Below are positions 48,120 to 58,797 of a stretch of 64,000 nucleotides of DNA, piece after piece. A program made the translations under genes and the position numbers. This stretch comes from Xestospongia muta (Eukaryota > Porifera > Demospongiae > Haplosclerida > Petrosiidae). Position 1 is the first letter of the stretch, and every line of letters starts with the position of its first letter. Below the pieces are notes generated by a model. The model did no database searches. It was given only the letters and a program-made list of their open reading frames with translations, and was not told the origin of the DNA. The DNA is taken from positions 30,019,245 to 30,083,244 of the forward strand of contig OY848917.1 in assembly GCA_963693285.1 (NCBI GenBank), written 5' to 3'.

Positions 48120-50640
48120 TTGCCATTGGTATTTTGGGAGAAGTTTGTCTGTTGGAGAGTTGCAAGGAGAGGAATCTAGTGGAATCGTTTCTGATCACTC
48201 TGGTACTGTTTCTGATCTAACATTATATTGCTCTAAATGGATTCTCAAGACAAGTGAAACATGAAAATTAACTAGAATTGCATTAGTTGCTATTGTAGAG
48301 GATGTAGTTGATCTTATAAAAGAAGTTTTGTTAAATGCTAAACAAATTCTTCACTCTCTGAGAGATAATGAACTTAATTCTACTTGTTTAATGAAGATTT
48401 TTTCTGATGAGAATGAAAGCCTTAAACCTTTTAATACACTTTTGACGTTTCAACAACAAGTAAAATACTACAGAGAGCATTTCAAGTTTGTGGTAAGTTT
48501 GTAAGTTAATACTTTACATTGTTTTTAAATTAATGTGATACTTTAATTGTTAAGAAGCCAGAATGAGTAACTCCTGGAAGTAGTCATATAGTGACGATTG
48601 TTGGAGGATGAACTAAAGTTCTTATTAAAAGATGAAATGATATATATTCCTATTTAAAGCACATGAGCAAATTCTTAAAAACAAGGTAGTTCATAGAAAA
48701 GTAAGAAGTTGACAAGCTAAAAATATGTACTATATATTATTCATTATAGGTAATGAATGATCATTAACAAGAAAATGACACTGTTGTTGGTGATTTCTGT
48801 GACAAAAAGAGATAACTTGATCAACTTGTTTTTAGTATTGATCACACTCTACACTTTAGCTGTTTGTTTACTTTGATGATTTAGAAGTTTGTAATCTGTT
48901 GGATTTAAAGAGAAAAAAACAAATTAGGTCAGATTCACTAAAATATCAACTTTAATGTCTTTCCATTCTACAGAACATTTTATTTTATACTAGGGAACTT
49001 ACATCCAAAGTTTAGATGTCAAGTGTCTACAATCCAACTCTTGGTATTAGTAAAGTCTATGTTATCAAGAAAGTATGGGATGGACAACATTCTCACATAC
49101 TTTCTTAAGATCTTGAGGAATTAGAGAGAGTAAGTGTTGCTTAATTTAAGTATTAATAGATATACATATTCCCCTCATTGTGATCTCATAGAAGACATTC
49201 CTGAATTAGCCAATCATTATTCTACAGTTTGGGAATAACTTGTCATTCACCACTGGAGTCATTGTTACAAAAGGTCTATGATATCAGACATCATGTACGA
49301 TGTTTTAGAAGGTGTTTGCCCTTAGAAATAAAGAATATGCTCCAGGTAATGTGTATGATGTATAAGTATGTAGTTATCTTTATAGGTGTTGATTTGTGAC
49401 TTAAAGTTGTTCACCATAGACCTGCTAAAAAACTTTTTAATCTACAATATGTGGATGAAAATGTACTGTCTCCACTTGAACCATCTTGTTTGTCATCTGA
49501 AGTTTCACTGAAGAAAAATAGTGAGGAAGTAAAATTATAATCATGTAATAATTGTTATCATTATTTGAATTATTAGTGTCACAATTATGAACGCTTGGAC
49601 ATTTTTTGCCATTCACTATTGGTGATAAACTCCCTGTTGAGAACAAATACTGGAAGAACTTTATCATACTTCTGATGATTATGGATATTCTTTTTGCTCT
49701 GACATTTTGAAGTTGTGATTGTGGTTATCTAGATTCCTTGATTAATGATCATCATATAAACTTCAGGTTGTTGTACCCGTATCTTTGAATTACTCCTAAA
49801 ATGTACTATTTGATCCACACACCTCATCTAATGATTGAGTAAGTATATAATTGTTGGATGTAGTACTTCATAGTAGTTTTTTGTGTATATAGGTATGGTC
49901 CTCTTGTTAATCATTGTACAATGAGGTTTGAAGTGAAGCATCATTACTTTAAACTGTTGGCCAATCTTAGAGAAATTTCACTAACTTCTGTTACTTGTTG
50001 GCTCTTAGAAATCAGTCATATCACTTCCTAAAGTTAAATGTTAACACTCTACCAGGAGAAGAATTAGAAAATAGTCCAGGTATTTCTAAAATTGTATACA
50101 TTTTGACATTAGTCCCAAAGACATGAACTATTATATGATGTAGGTGTGGCTTCAGGCTAGCCTAATTTATACCTTAATTAATGCTTCGTAACAATATATT
50201 AAATTATTAAATGTAACTGAATGAAATGTAATTTTGTTTTTATAGTGTTTTTAATTTCCTGTTCAGGTCAAAACATCCTTCAAGAGTATCCTATGTGGCA
50301 ACTAATAACAAAAGTAATTTTATTGGAGAGATTCACTTCAAGTATAATTACATAAATTTGAGTTAGTTTATATTGTATCTCATTTTTAAGAGCTAATTGG
50401 GTATAGCAGAAATGGAATACACTTTCAAGAAAATGATTGTGTTGTCCCTGAAAAAGAAAATGACAAACCTGATGTGGTCAAACTTAAGAATTTTTATTGT
50501 TCAAAAGCAACTGCTTTTACTAGTAACTCTACTTGATACAATTCAGTTCAGTGAACATTATCATGATGTTGTTGTTACCAAACCTAGCAGATACATGTAT
50601 GTATGGGCAAAAAACCTACTAGATTTTCATGTTTATGGTA
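48120..50640 (+). pseudogene. Transposon-derived multi-exon protein remnant, copy B
   Basis: Paralogue of 14100-16640. Better preserved at two points: the first exon runs on to FQQQVKYYREHFKFV before GTAAG (about 48455-48495), and the last recognised exon reads YMYVWAKNLLDFHVY before GTATG (about 50590-50638), where copy A is shifted by one base. The GPLVNH and FEVKHHYFK section is at about 49900-49960. In-frame stops remain. Confidence 0.55.
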
Positions 50641-51302
50641 TGTACCTATTTCCCATATTGATATTTACATGACTGCTAACTTTATTGTGATAAAATACAA
50701 TATTTTTGAATAGAAATTATTTTCATATTAAAAGTGAGTATGATTATAATAACTATTGACTAATATTCATTTGTGTTTTTAATAGAACTTTATTCATACC
50801 AAAAAAACAATTTTACTACAACACTAATATAGTTCATTATGACACTAGATGAGCCAAGGTAGCACCTTGGTGTCATAAGAACAAGATCTTTGACACTGGT
50901 GTTACCATGACACTAAAATCCAAGATAACACTAAGATGTTATTGTAACTAATATTGGTTGAATTATTAATAGCTACATTAGCCATTAGAACTTGGCATGG
51001 ACTTATAGTTTAGCGCTGCTGTTAATAATATTCATAGTTGTAATCATAAGCGAGACTGTCAGGCCCCACAAGAACCTGAAACAAATTCTGCAGTATATAT
51101 AAAAAGAAGTTAAAACAGCCTATAGGTCAAATCTATAGTTACCGTTAATCCAAACTAATTTGATAATAATTATACATTCACATACCCTCTCCAGCATGCT
51201 ACCATGATGTTTAGTTAAGAATACTTTAATCACTACCAAAGGTAATATTATAAAGAGGTTTTTTTTAAATAACCAAATAAATGTAGATAAAGTATCACTT
51301 AC

Positions 51303-51355
51303 CAAAGAATTACATCTAGCAAAGACACTTAAATAAGTACAGTGCTCCATATTGA
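51303..51355 (-). pseudogene. Relic of the Roc/COR exon 3' end, copy B
   Basis: MEHCTYLSVFARCNSL then GTAAGTGAT, the partner of 17270-17325 (NPL there, NSL here). Confidence 0.5.
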
Positions 51356-51638
51356 TTATCAGCAAAATATTATAATGACAACAAATTATTATTATTATTA
51401 TTATTAAATAATTTTGTTGCTGAAAGATTACTCCCTCTGATCCCACAGTCACTCAAAGTACTTTTTAACACTTGAAATAGAGATGGGAGATGAGATTTTA
51501 AGGTGACTATCAAACTAATTGGTTCCTTTAGCACAACCATGTTGTAGGATAGATAAGTTACTTATCAATATATCGATGGATGGACAAATAGAGATAGTGA
51601 ATGATGTTTAGACAAATTGATAGATATTTCAGTGATAC

Positions 51639-51886
51639 TGTTGTAGCCAAGCACGCAATGAAAACAACTTTTTACAGAACTTTTTGATAACAGAACTAAT
51701 TGAACTAACAACACTATAATGAACTACAACAAACTACAACGAATTGTAATGAATATAACGAACTAAAAATAAAAAGGTTTTACAGCACTATATATACATA
51801 CATACATATAAGGTTTCACCGGAAATTAAGTAAACAAGGCCTAACAGAAATAATAACTCAAAATGAATATGTATACAGTTACCACA
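51639..51886 (-). repeat. 3' LTR of the deleted gypsy copy
   Basis: 248 bp, same length and ends as 17605-17852, followed by the purine tract (CCCCCCCCACCT on the plus strand, 51889-51900). Confidence 0.9.
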
Positions 51887-53298
51887 CTCCCCCCCACCTA
51901 GCTAAGAAACATATGGACCATATCTATAAACAGCTCTACGAGCTTGAGAGGAACAACATACTGGCTGAGATTGAGCAGGTGGAGAGTTGGTAGATAAAGT
52001 AGTTGTAGGAGTAAATGTATTACTATCTATAGATGATGGAAAAGTCCAATTATCCAAATCATTATGAGTATCAGTATCTTCATTTGAGTGTCCATAACGT
52101 GTACGTAACTGGTCAATATGACGTCGTAGAATCAAGTTTTATGACGTTTTAACTTTATAGGAGACTGGACCTGCCACTTGAACTATTTCAGCAGGCAACT
52201 ATATTTTTGTTCCATGATAGTTGTGAGCAAAGACTTTGTCACCAAAACTGAAAGTGCGGGGTGGTTTTCTTGATGAACTAGATGATAGTTTAGTAGTCAC
52301 TTTATGAGATACCTCAGGATGCATCAAATCCAATGTTGTTCGTAACTTCCTTCCCATCAATAGTTCTGTAGTGGAATGAGGTGTCACCCGATAACGAGCT
52401 AAAAATGTGAATAAACGAGTTTTGACATTGCCTTCTAGTTTCTTTAAGGATGACTTAAATGTTTGAACTGCACGTTCTGTGAGACTATTGGAACTTGGAT
52501 GGTATGGTGAGGTAAAACAACCTTGAACTTTTCGTTGAATATCCGAGTCAATACCTGACCACCATACATAAGAGCGAGCTAACATTTTTATTTTAGTAAT
52601 ACCTACATGGGTTTCATGAAGTTGATTTAGAACAATGTCCTGTCCTGCTGCAGGGATAATGACACGACAACCTAATAATACACATCCGTCTAAAACACTC
52701 AATTCTGTGTACCTTGTATGAAATGGAAGGATATCAGCTGTTGGGTTGGTAATATTCCAGCCACACTGTACTAATTTTCTGACACGAGACAATAGAGGAT
52801 CTTTGTCTGTCCAGACTTTTATTTGAGATGCTGTAACAATGGCCTGATCTAAATGATTGAGTAGATGACAAAGGTCACCTGGTAGGGGAACTTGAGAATC
52901 ATTGAGAGTAGTTTGAAGAGGTAATCTACTGAGAGCATCAGCTGTGGACATACTTTTTCCTGGTTTGTACTTAATTGTGTACTGATATGCAGCAAGGGTA
53001 AGTGCCCAACGTTGAATTCTTGCTGAGGCCAATGGAAGGATTTGCTGAAATTCCCCTAAAAGTCGTTCTAATGGTTTGTGGTCTGAGTATAATAGCCTTG
53101 TACTACTACTAATGGAAGTGTCTGTGACTGACTTTTATAACCCACTTGAACGTCGTAGGTTCCCATGATATGGAGATTGTCACCTGAATAAGTGGTGAGT
53201 GTAATGCTTGTCGATTGTAATTTGTCTGTTGGACTTGCTATGGCCCGAAAGGTTTGTTCACTAATGATTGAAAGTGAGGCACGAGTGTCTACCTCCAT
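51639..53298 (-). mobile_element. Deleted copy of gypsy element 2 in copy B
   Basis: Starts with the same LTR at the same insertion point (GTGATAC then TGTTGTAG). It holds the 3' LTR (51639-51886), the C-terminal tail (51902-52135), part of integrase and RNase H (52199-53032) and a stub of protease (53068-53298). Compared with 17605-22142, about 320 bp of integrase core is deleted at 52513, about 1.3 kb (all of RT) at 53093, and everything beyond protease, including gag and the 5' LTR, is replaced at 53298 by the satellite. The protease site reads DTRAS, with Gly changed. Confidence 0.9.
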
Positions 53299-55754
53299 TG
53301 AATAATATAAAAGATAACAGACAAACTGACCTATTGGAGACTTGAGAGTCCTTGCCTTTTGAGACTAAGAACATGTCCAAGACTAAGTACTAGAGACTAG
53401 ATTATTATAACAATGAATAATATAAAAGATAATAGACAAACTGACCTATTAAAAACTTGACAATGGTTGCCTTTTGAAATTGAGAATGTGTTAGAGACTG
53501 AGAATATGTCCAAGTCTGAGTACTAGAGACTAGATTATTATAACAATGAATAATATAACAGATAACAGACAAACTGACCTATTGGAAACTTGACAGTGGC
53601 TGTTTTGAGACAGAGAACATGTCCAAGTCTGAGTACTAGAGGCTAGATTATTATAACAATGAATAATATAAAAGATAACAGACAAACTGACCTATTGGAG
53701 ACTAGACAGTGGCTGTTTCGAGACAGAGAACATGTCCGAGACTGAGTACTAGAGGCTAGATTATTATAACAATGAATAATATAAAAGATAACAGACAAAC
53801 TGACCTATTGGAGACTCGACAGTGCCTATGTTTTGAGACAGAGAACATGTCCAAGTCTGAGTACTAGAGACTAGATTATTATAACAATGAATAATATAAA
53901 AGATAACAGATAAACTGACCTATTGGAGACTAGACAGTGGCTGTTTTGAGACAAAGAATATGTCCAAGTCTGAGTACTAGAGACTAGATTATTATAACAA
54001 TGAATAATATAAAAGATAACAGACAAACTGACCTATTGGAGACTCGACAGTGGCTGTTTTGAGACAAAGAACATGTCCGAGACTGAGTACTAGAGACTAG
54101 ATTATTATAACAATGAATAATATAAAAGATAACAGACAAACTGACCTATTGGAGACTCGACAGTGGCTATGTTTTGAGACAGAGAACATGTCCAAGTCTG
54201 AGTACTAGAGACTAGATTATTATAACAATGAATAATATAAAAGATAACAGATAAACTGACCTATTGGAGACTAGACAGTGGCTGTTTTGAGACAAAGAAT
54301 ATGTCCAAGTCTGAGTACTAGAGACTAGATTGTTATAACAATGAATAATATAAAAGATAACAGACAAACTGACCTATTGGAGACTCGACAGTGGCTGTTT
54401 TGAGACAAAGAACATGTCCGAGACTGAGTACTAGAGACTAGATTATTATAACAATGAATAATATAAAAGATAACAGACAAACTGACCTATTGGAGACTCG
54501 ACAGTGGCTATGTTTTGAGACAGAGAACATGTCCAAGTCTGAGTACTAGAGACTAGATTATTATAACAATGAATAATATAAAAGACAACAGACAAACTGA
54601 CCTATTGGAGACTAGACAGTGGCTGTTTTGTTACAGAGAATATGTCCAAGTCTGAGTACTAGAGACTAGATTATTATAACAATGAATAATATAAAAGATA
54701 ACAGACAAACGGACCTATTGGAGACTAGACAGTGGCTGTTTTGAGACAGAGAATATGTCCAAGTCTGAGTACTAGAGACTAGATTGTTATAACAATGAAT
54801 AATATAAACGATAACAGACAAACTGACCTATTGGAGACTAGACAGTGGCTGTTTTGAGACAGAACATGTCTGAGACTGAGTACTAGAGGCTAGATTATTA
54901 TAACAATGAATAATATAAAAGATAACAGACAAACTGACCTATTGGAGACTAGACAGTGGCTGTTTTGAGACAGAGAACATGTCTGAGACTGAGTACTAGA
55001 GGCTAGATTATTATAACAATGAATAATATAAAAGATAACAGACAAACTGACCTATTGGAGACTTGACAGTGGCTGTTTTGAGACAGAGAACACGTCCAAG
55101 TCTGAGTACTAGAGACTAGATTATTATAACAATGAATAATATAAAAGATAACAGACAAACTGACCTATTGGAGACTCGACAGTGGCTGTTTTGAGACAGA
55201 GAACATGTCCGAGACTGAGTAATAGAGGCTAGATTATTATAACAATGAATAATATAAAAGATAACAGACAAACTGACCTATTGGAGACTCGACAGTGGCT
55301 ATGTTTTGAGACAGAGAACATGTCCAAGTCTGAGTACTAGAGACTAGATTATTATAACAATGAATAATATAAAAGATAACAGATAAACTGACCTATTGGA
55401 GACTAGACAGTGGCTGTTTTGTTACAGAGAATATGTCCAAGTCTGAGTACTAGAGACTAGATTATTATAACAATGAATAATATAAAAGATAACAGATAAA
55501 CTGACCTATTAGAGACTCGACAGTGGCTGTTTTGAGACAGAGAATATGTCCAAGTCTGAGTACTAGAGACTAGATTGTTATAACAATGAATAATACAAAA
55601 GATAACAGACAAACTGAACTATTGGAGACTTGACAGTGGCTATGGTTTGAGACAGAGAACATGTCCAAGACTGAGTACTAGAGACTAGATTATTATACCA
55701 ATGAATAATATAAAAGATAACAGACAAACTGACCTGTTGGAGAATTGGAGATAC
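53299..55754 (-). repeat. 113-bp satellite, about 22 units, each holding a mini-exon-like segment
   Basis: Units start with TGAATAATATAAAAGATAAC at 53299, 53414, 53547, 53660, 53773, 53888, 54001, 54114, 54229, 54342, 54455, 54570, 54683, 54796, 54907, 55020, 55133, 55246, 55361, 55474, 55587 and 55702. Period is 113 bp, or 115 bp when TATG replaces TG. On the minus strand each unit reads CTCAAAACAG, then a 21-nt segment such as CCACTGTCGAGTCTCCAATAG, then GTCAGTTTGTC: an acceptor, a short phase 1-1 exon (A-T-V-E-S-P-I) and a donor. The text resembles linker exons of the neighbouring genes (TTVESTLG, TPVENVVG). Ten units plus the terminal variant are open, eight have an in-frame TAG, three are degenerate. 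Confidence 0.9.
55734..55754 (-). CDS. Putative 21-nt mini-exon at the 5' edge of the satellite
   Basis: GGTGCTGCAG, then GTATCTCCAATTCTCCAACAG, then GTCAGTTTG: phase 1-1, adds I-S-N-S-P-T between glycine-forming junctions. It lies in the first unit on the coding strand and differs from the array consensus. Confidence 0.4.
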
Positions 55755-55940
55755 CTGCAGCACCTGATGTCGTATATATGCTAGTTTAATAAATTAACAC
55801 TATACCTTTGTTTAAACTGTTCTCTAGTTCTTCAGGTGTTGTTAACAATGAGCAACCTAATTGCAGTATAACATAACAGTACCTTCATTTATACTCGTTG
55901 AAAAGGTGCTAGACTTAAGAGAAATTATGTAAATACCTAC

Positions 55941-56021
55941 CTATAGTGGGATTGTTTGATGTAGATTGAGAACTGCTAATAGGGACTGAACCAGTACTGG
56001 ACTTCTTAAAGCAAGTACTTT
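55941..56021 (-). CDS. Putative Ser-rich linker exon
   Basis: 81 nt, phase 1-1, acceptor TTATAG, donor GTAGGTAT. Reads ESTCFKKSSTGSVPISSSQS then TSNNPTI. Composition and phase match the linker exons of genes 2 and 3. It sits between the satellite and the broken tail at 56607-58243. Confidence 0.5.
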   Translation of the reverse strand, partial: KVLALRSPVLVQSLLAVLNLHQTIPL

Positions 56022-56129
56022 CTATAATAATATTGAGGAATCAAATTTAATAGCATGTCATTCTCACTTTTGTTAACTGAGCAATCCTAGCTTGATCTAA
56101 TTAAAGGAAGAATATCTAAGTTGCAGTAA

Positions 56130-56606
56130 CTATGTATATACTTACTTTTTTTTCTTCCCTCTTTCTCATTTTTTCTAATTTCTTTTTCTCTTTTTCTTCA
56201 ATTGCCATACAATTCTATGTGCTTGTTAAGACTTTTCCACAGTTCTTTTGTGGTATACCTGGAAGCATACAAAAGGGTAATGATCTTTCTTCTTCTAAAA
56301 TCTTTGAAAAAATGGATGATTTTTGAAGAACTGCAGAGTGTGAAGGTTGTTCAGGAGGATGACAGATACGTACTAGTTTCAGCACTTGCTGTGGAGGCAC
56401 AACTTTGAAAATGAGGATCAAATGTTGGCACAAAAAATGGAAAATATAGTTGAGTGTCTTGTGGGTAATATTGGTATTGAGTATTTGGTGGGTATTGAAA
56501 AACATACAAGTGGTGGCATCATAAGCAAATGTGTCATTGTGGGACAATTAGGGACTCAAATCAAGCTCTTGATCAATGAATGCACTATCATGATTAGATG
56601 ATAGTG
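56130..56606 (-). other. Unassigned segment with coding-like minus-strand frame
   Basis: One minus frame reads HHLYVFQYPPNTQYQYYPQD, then PFFVPTFDPHFQSCASTAS before a TGA near 56360: rich in Tyr, Gln and Pro, unlike random AT-rich DNA. Other frames are also open, so coding is doubtful. At 56581-56607 lies a near-perfect hairpin (TGCACTATCAT, six-base loop, ATGATAGTGCA) exactly where the death exon homology stops. Confidence 0.3.
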
Positions 56607-58243
56607 CAATTTGATGATTGTTAATAATTGGACCTTCCACTTCCTCTAACAATGCTTCCCACGTGGCTTCATTTGATTTCTCCTCTAGCCATTTATTGAT
56701 CACGATCGATAGATTCATATCTGTTGAGTTATTGCTTATCTTTAAGCTATCTAGGTCTCCAGTTTTGACTTCAAGTGAATCTCCAATGAGGTACCATTTG
56801 TCTTTGATAGGCATTAGTAAAGTTAGAACATCTTTCTTTTTAGGAACTTTAGAAAGAATCTGGTCAATATCTACAATAGAATATACATAGACTTATAATC
56901 AACTTTCAAACAGTATTGTAGTAATAATGATAAACATACAAACAAACCATTAACATTAAGTAATCTTACCTACTACATTTTCTACTGGTGTATTAAGATG
57001 TGATGAATCAGCAGTGTCATTTAATGTACCTATATTATATGAGAAATGAGAATATTAATAGTAACAATAGTAACAAGCTACAACGAAGAATGTGACAAAG
57101 TATGTAAATACTTTAACAATCAATTAGTTATTTGTTATATGTTGTAGCAGTAATGATGTAAGTTTTACCTAATGTACTCTCTACTGTTGTAGTAGGACAT
57201 GATGAATCAGTAGTGTCAGGTGATATTCCTTTATAAATAAAATATATCTTAACAATAATATTACACTACAGGATTTATTACCTGATGAAGGAGAGCTAAT
57301 TGGGATAGTAGTTACTCCCATATTATCAGATCCTATTAGATAATATGTAAAAAAGCAATAGGTCATCAAACAAAGACTGACCTTGACATGTCTTCTCAAG
57401 GAGTGATTTAGAGGCAAGTTCAATGTCATCATTAGTTAATGGAGGGGAGACAAGATCCTGTACATGATGTAAGTATAGAAGTACAATAATATAATGTTCA
57501 AAATAAAAACAAATTGTACATTGTTGCATGTATACTAAAAGTAAATAAAGTACATTCACTTACAAAAGGATTACGTCCAGCAAAAACACTCAAACTGCTA
57601 CAGTGCTCATGACATGAGTACATTTGATAGATGATAAAAATGAGACACCACAGACATTTTGAATGTGTCTAAGATAATCATCTTGAACTGGTGACTCAGC
57701 GTTACATGTACTGAACAGTGCTTTTGTTACCAAAGGAGCAATGTGAAGAAATGGATCTTTATTTCCTACAATCTCTTTGACATCACATTCAATGTCATCT
57801 GTGTCTATATTCTTGGCTTTAGTAAGAACAGCAATAGTGATATCTTCCATTGAATAAAGCATGCGTTTACAGACGTCAAGATTACGAGCAGTAGATACTT
57901 GATTTGGGTGAATCATATATTCATCACTTGTACATAAACAAAACTGCTCTTTAAGACTTAGGACTTTCTTAATGACTGAGTTAAAAACTTTGCGACTTTC
58001 ATCCATTTCTTTATTTGATGTCAATATTGTAACACAACGATTGTGTTCAGATACCTCAACAACCACCTCAAATTTGTTCTTCCAATATATACCATTAGTC
58101 CATACTGTACAACGATGAGCTAACTTTTGTACAGTTGGGTTAGTTACATTAATTATACCTGGTTTCTTTCAAGGAGGGAGGCAATAAATATAGGCGAGGC
58201 AAAGAAAAAGGATGTGAAGAAATCGTGTAGACAGAAATTGATT
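56607..58243 (-). pseudogene. Broken paralogue tail (COR end, linkers, truncated death exon)
   Basis: Coding order: 57564-58243 is the end of a GTPase exon, beginning abruptly at 58243, with a TGA replacing Arg (LPP-stop-KKPG) near 58170 and a 7-nt deletion near 57608 that shifts the frame. Then come linker exons 57382-57457, 57282-57332, 57169-57228 and 56970-57029, and a death exon 56607-56870 that loses its last 30 residues at 56607. All linker junctions are intact and phase 1-1. The upstream break abuts sequence like gene 3's 3' flank. It is a duplication relic, though the linker exons could still be used by a chimeric transcript. Confidence 0.8.
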
Positions 58244-58474
58244 AATAAAAAGAAATTAAACAGCAACATAGTTGTGTTGAATAACACAAGAACAAATAAA
58301 AATTTCAATTTGAAACATAACATATGTAGTACAAAAATAAGAAGGAAAATGTAATTTAAGTTAGAAAAGAAACAATTTTGGATATGTAAATAGCATATTA
58401 GTATAATCCAAAATAGCATATTAGTGTAAAGGTCATATAGGAAGGAGAGAAGGAAATAACATAAAAAACTGTCA

Positions 58475-58797
58475 CTAATTGAGATATTTAGCATACACAT
58501 CGGGGTTATTTAGAAATATACGAATATCATCTCCAATGCGACGATTTTGAATAATAGGACCTTCCACTTCCTTCAATAATACATTCCACGTGGCTTCATT
58601 TGCCTTCTGTTCTAACCATTTTCCAATCATCATTGATAGATTTGTCTCTGCTGTGTTATTGTTTGTCTTCAAGGAATTTAGTTCTCCAGTTTCGACTTCA
58701 AGTGAGGTTCCAATAGTGTGCCATCTGTCTTTAATAGGCATTAGTAAAGCTAGAACATCTTTTATTTTAGGAACTTTACAAAGAATCTGGTCAATAT
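58475..58797 (-). CDS. Gene 3 last exon, death-fold domain and stop
   Basis: 323 nt from TTGTAG: DIDQILCKVPKIKDVLALL, MPIKDRWHTIGTSLEV, IGKWLEQKANEATWNVLLKE, GDDIRIFLNNPDVYAKYLN and stop. EATW-x2-LL is the canonical death-domain helix-5 signature. Shares the 3' flank with gene 2's last exon. Confidence 0.82.

Noticed and set aside
53299..55754. CRISPR array
   Set aside because: Units are 113 bp with no constant-repeat plus variable-spacer structure, and the setting is an animal intron-rich locus.
55578..55763. 61-codon minus-strand frame at the satellite edge
   Set aside because: It reads through intron-like satellite sequence across the proposed splice sites and has no homologue; the 21-nt exon model fits better.
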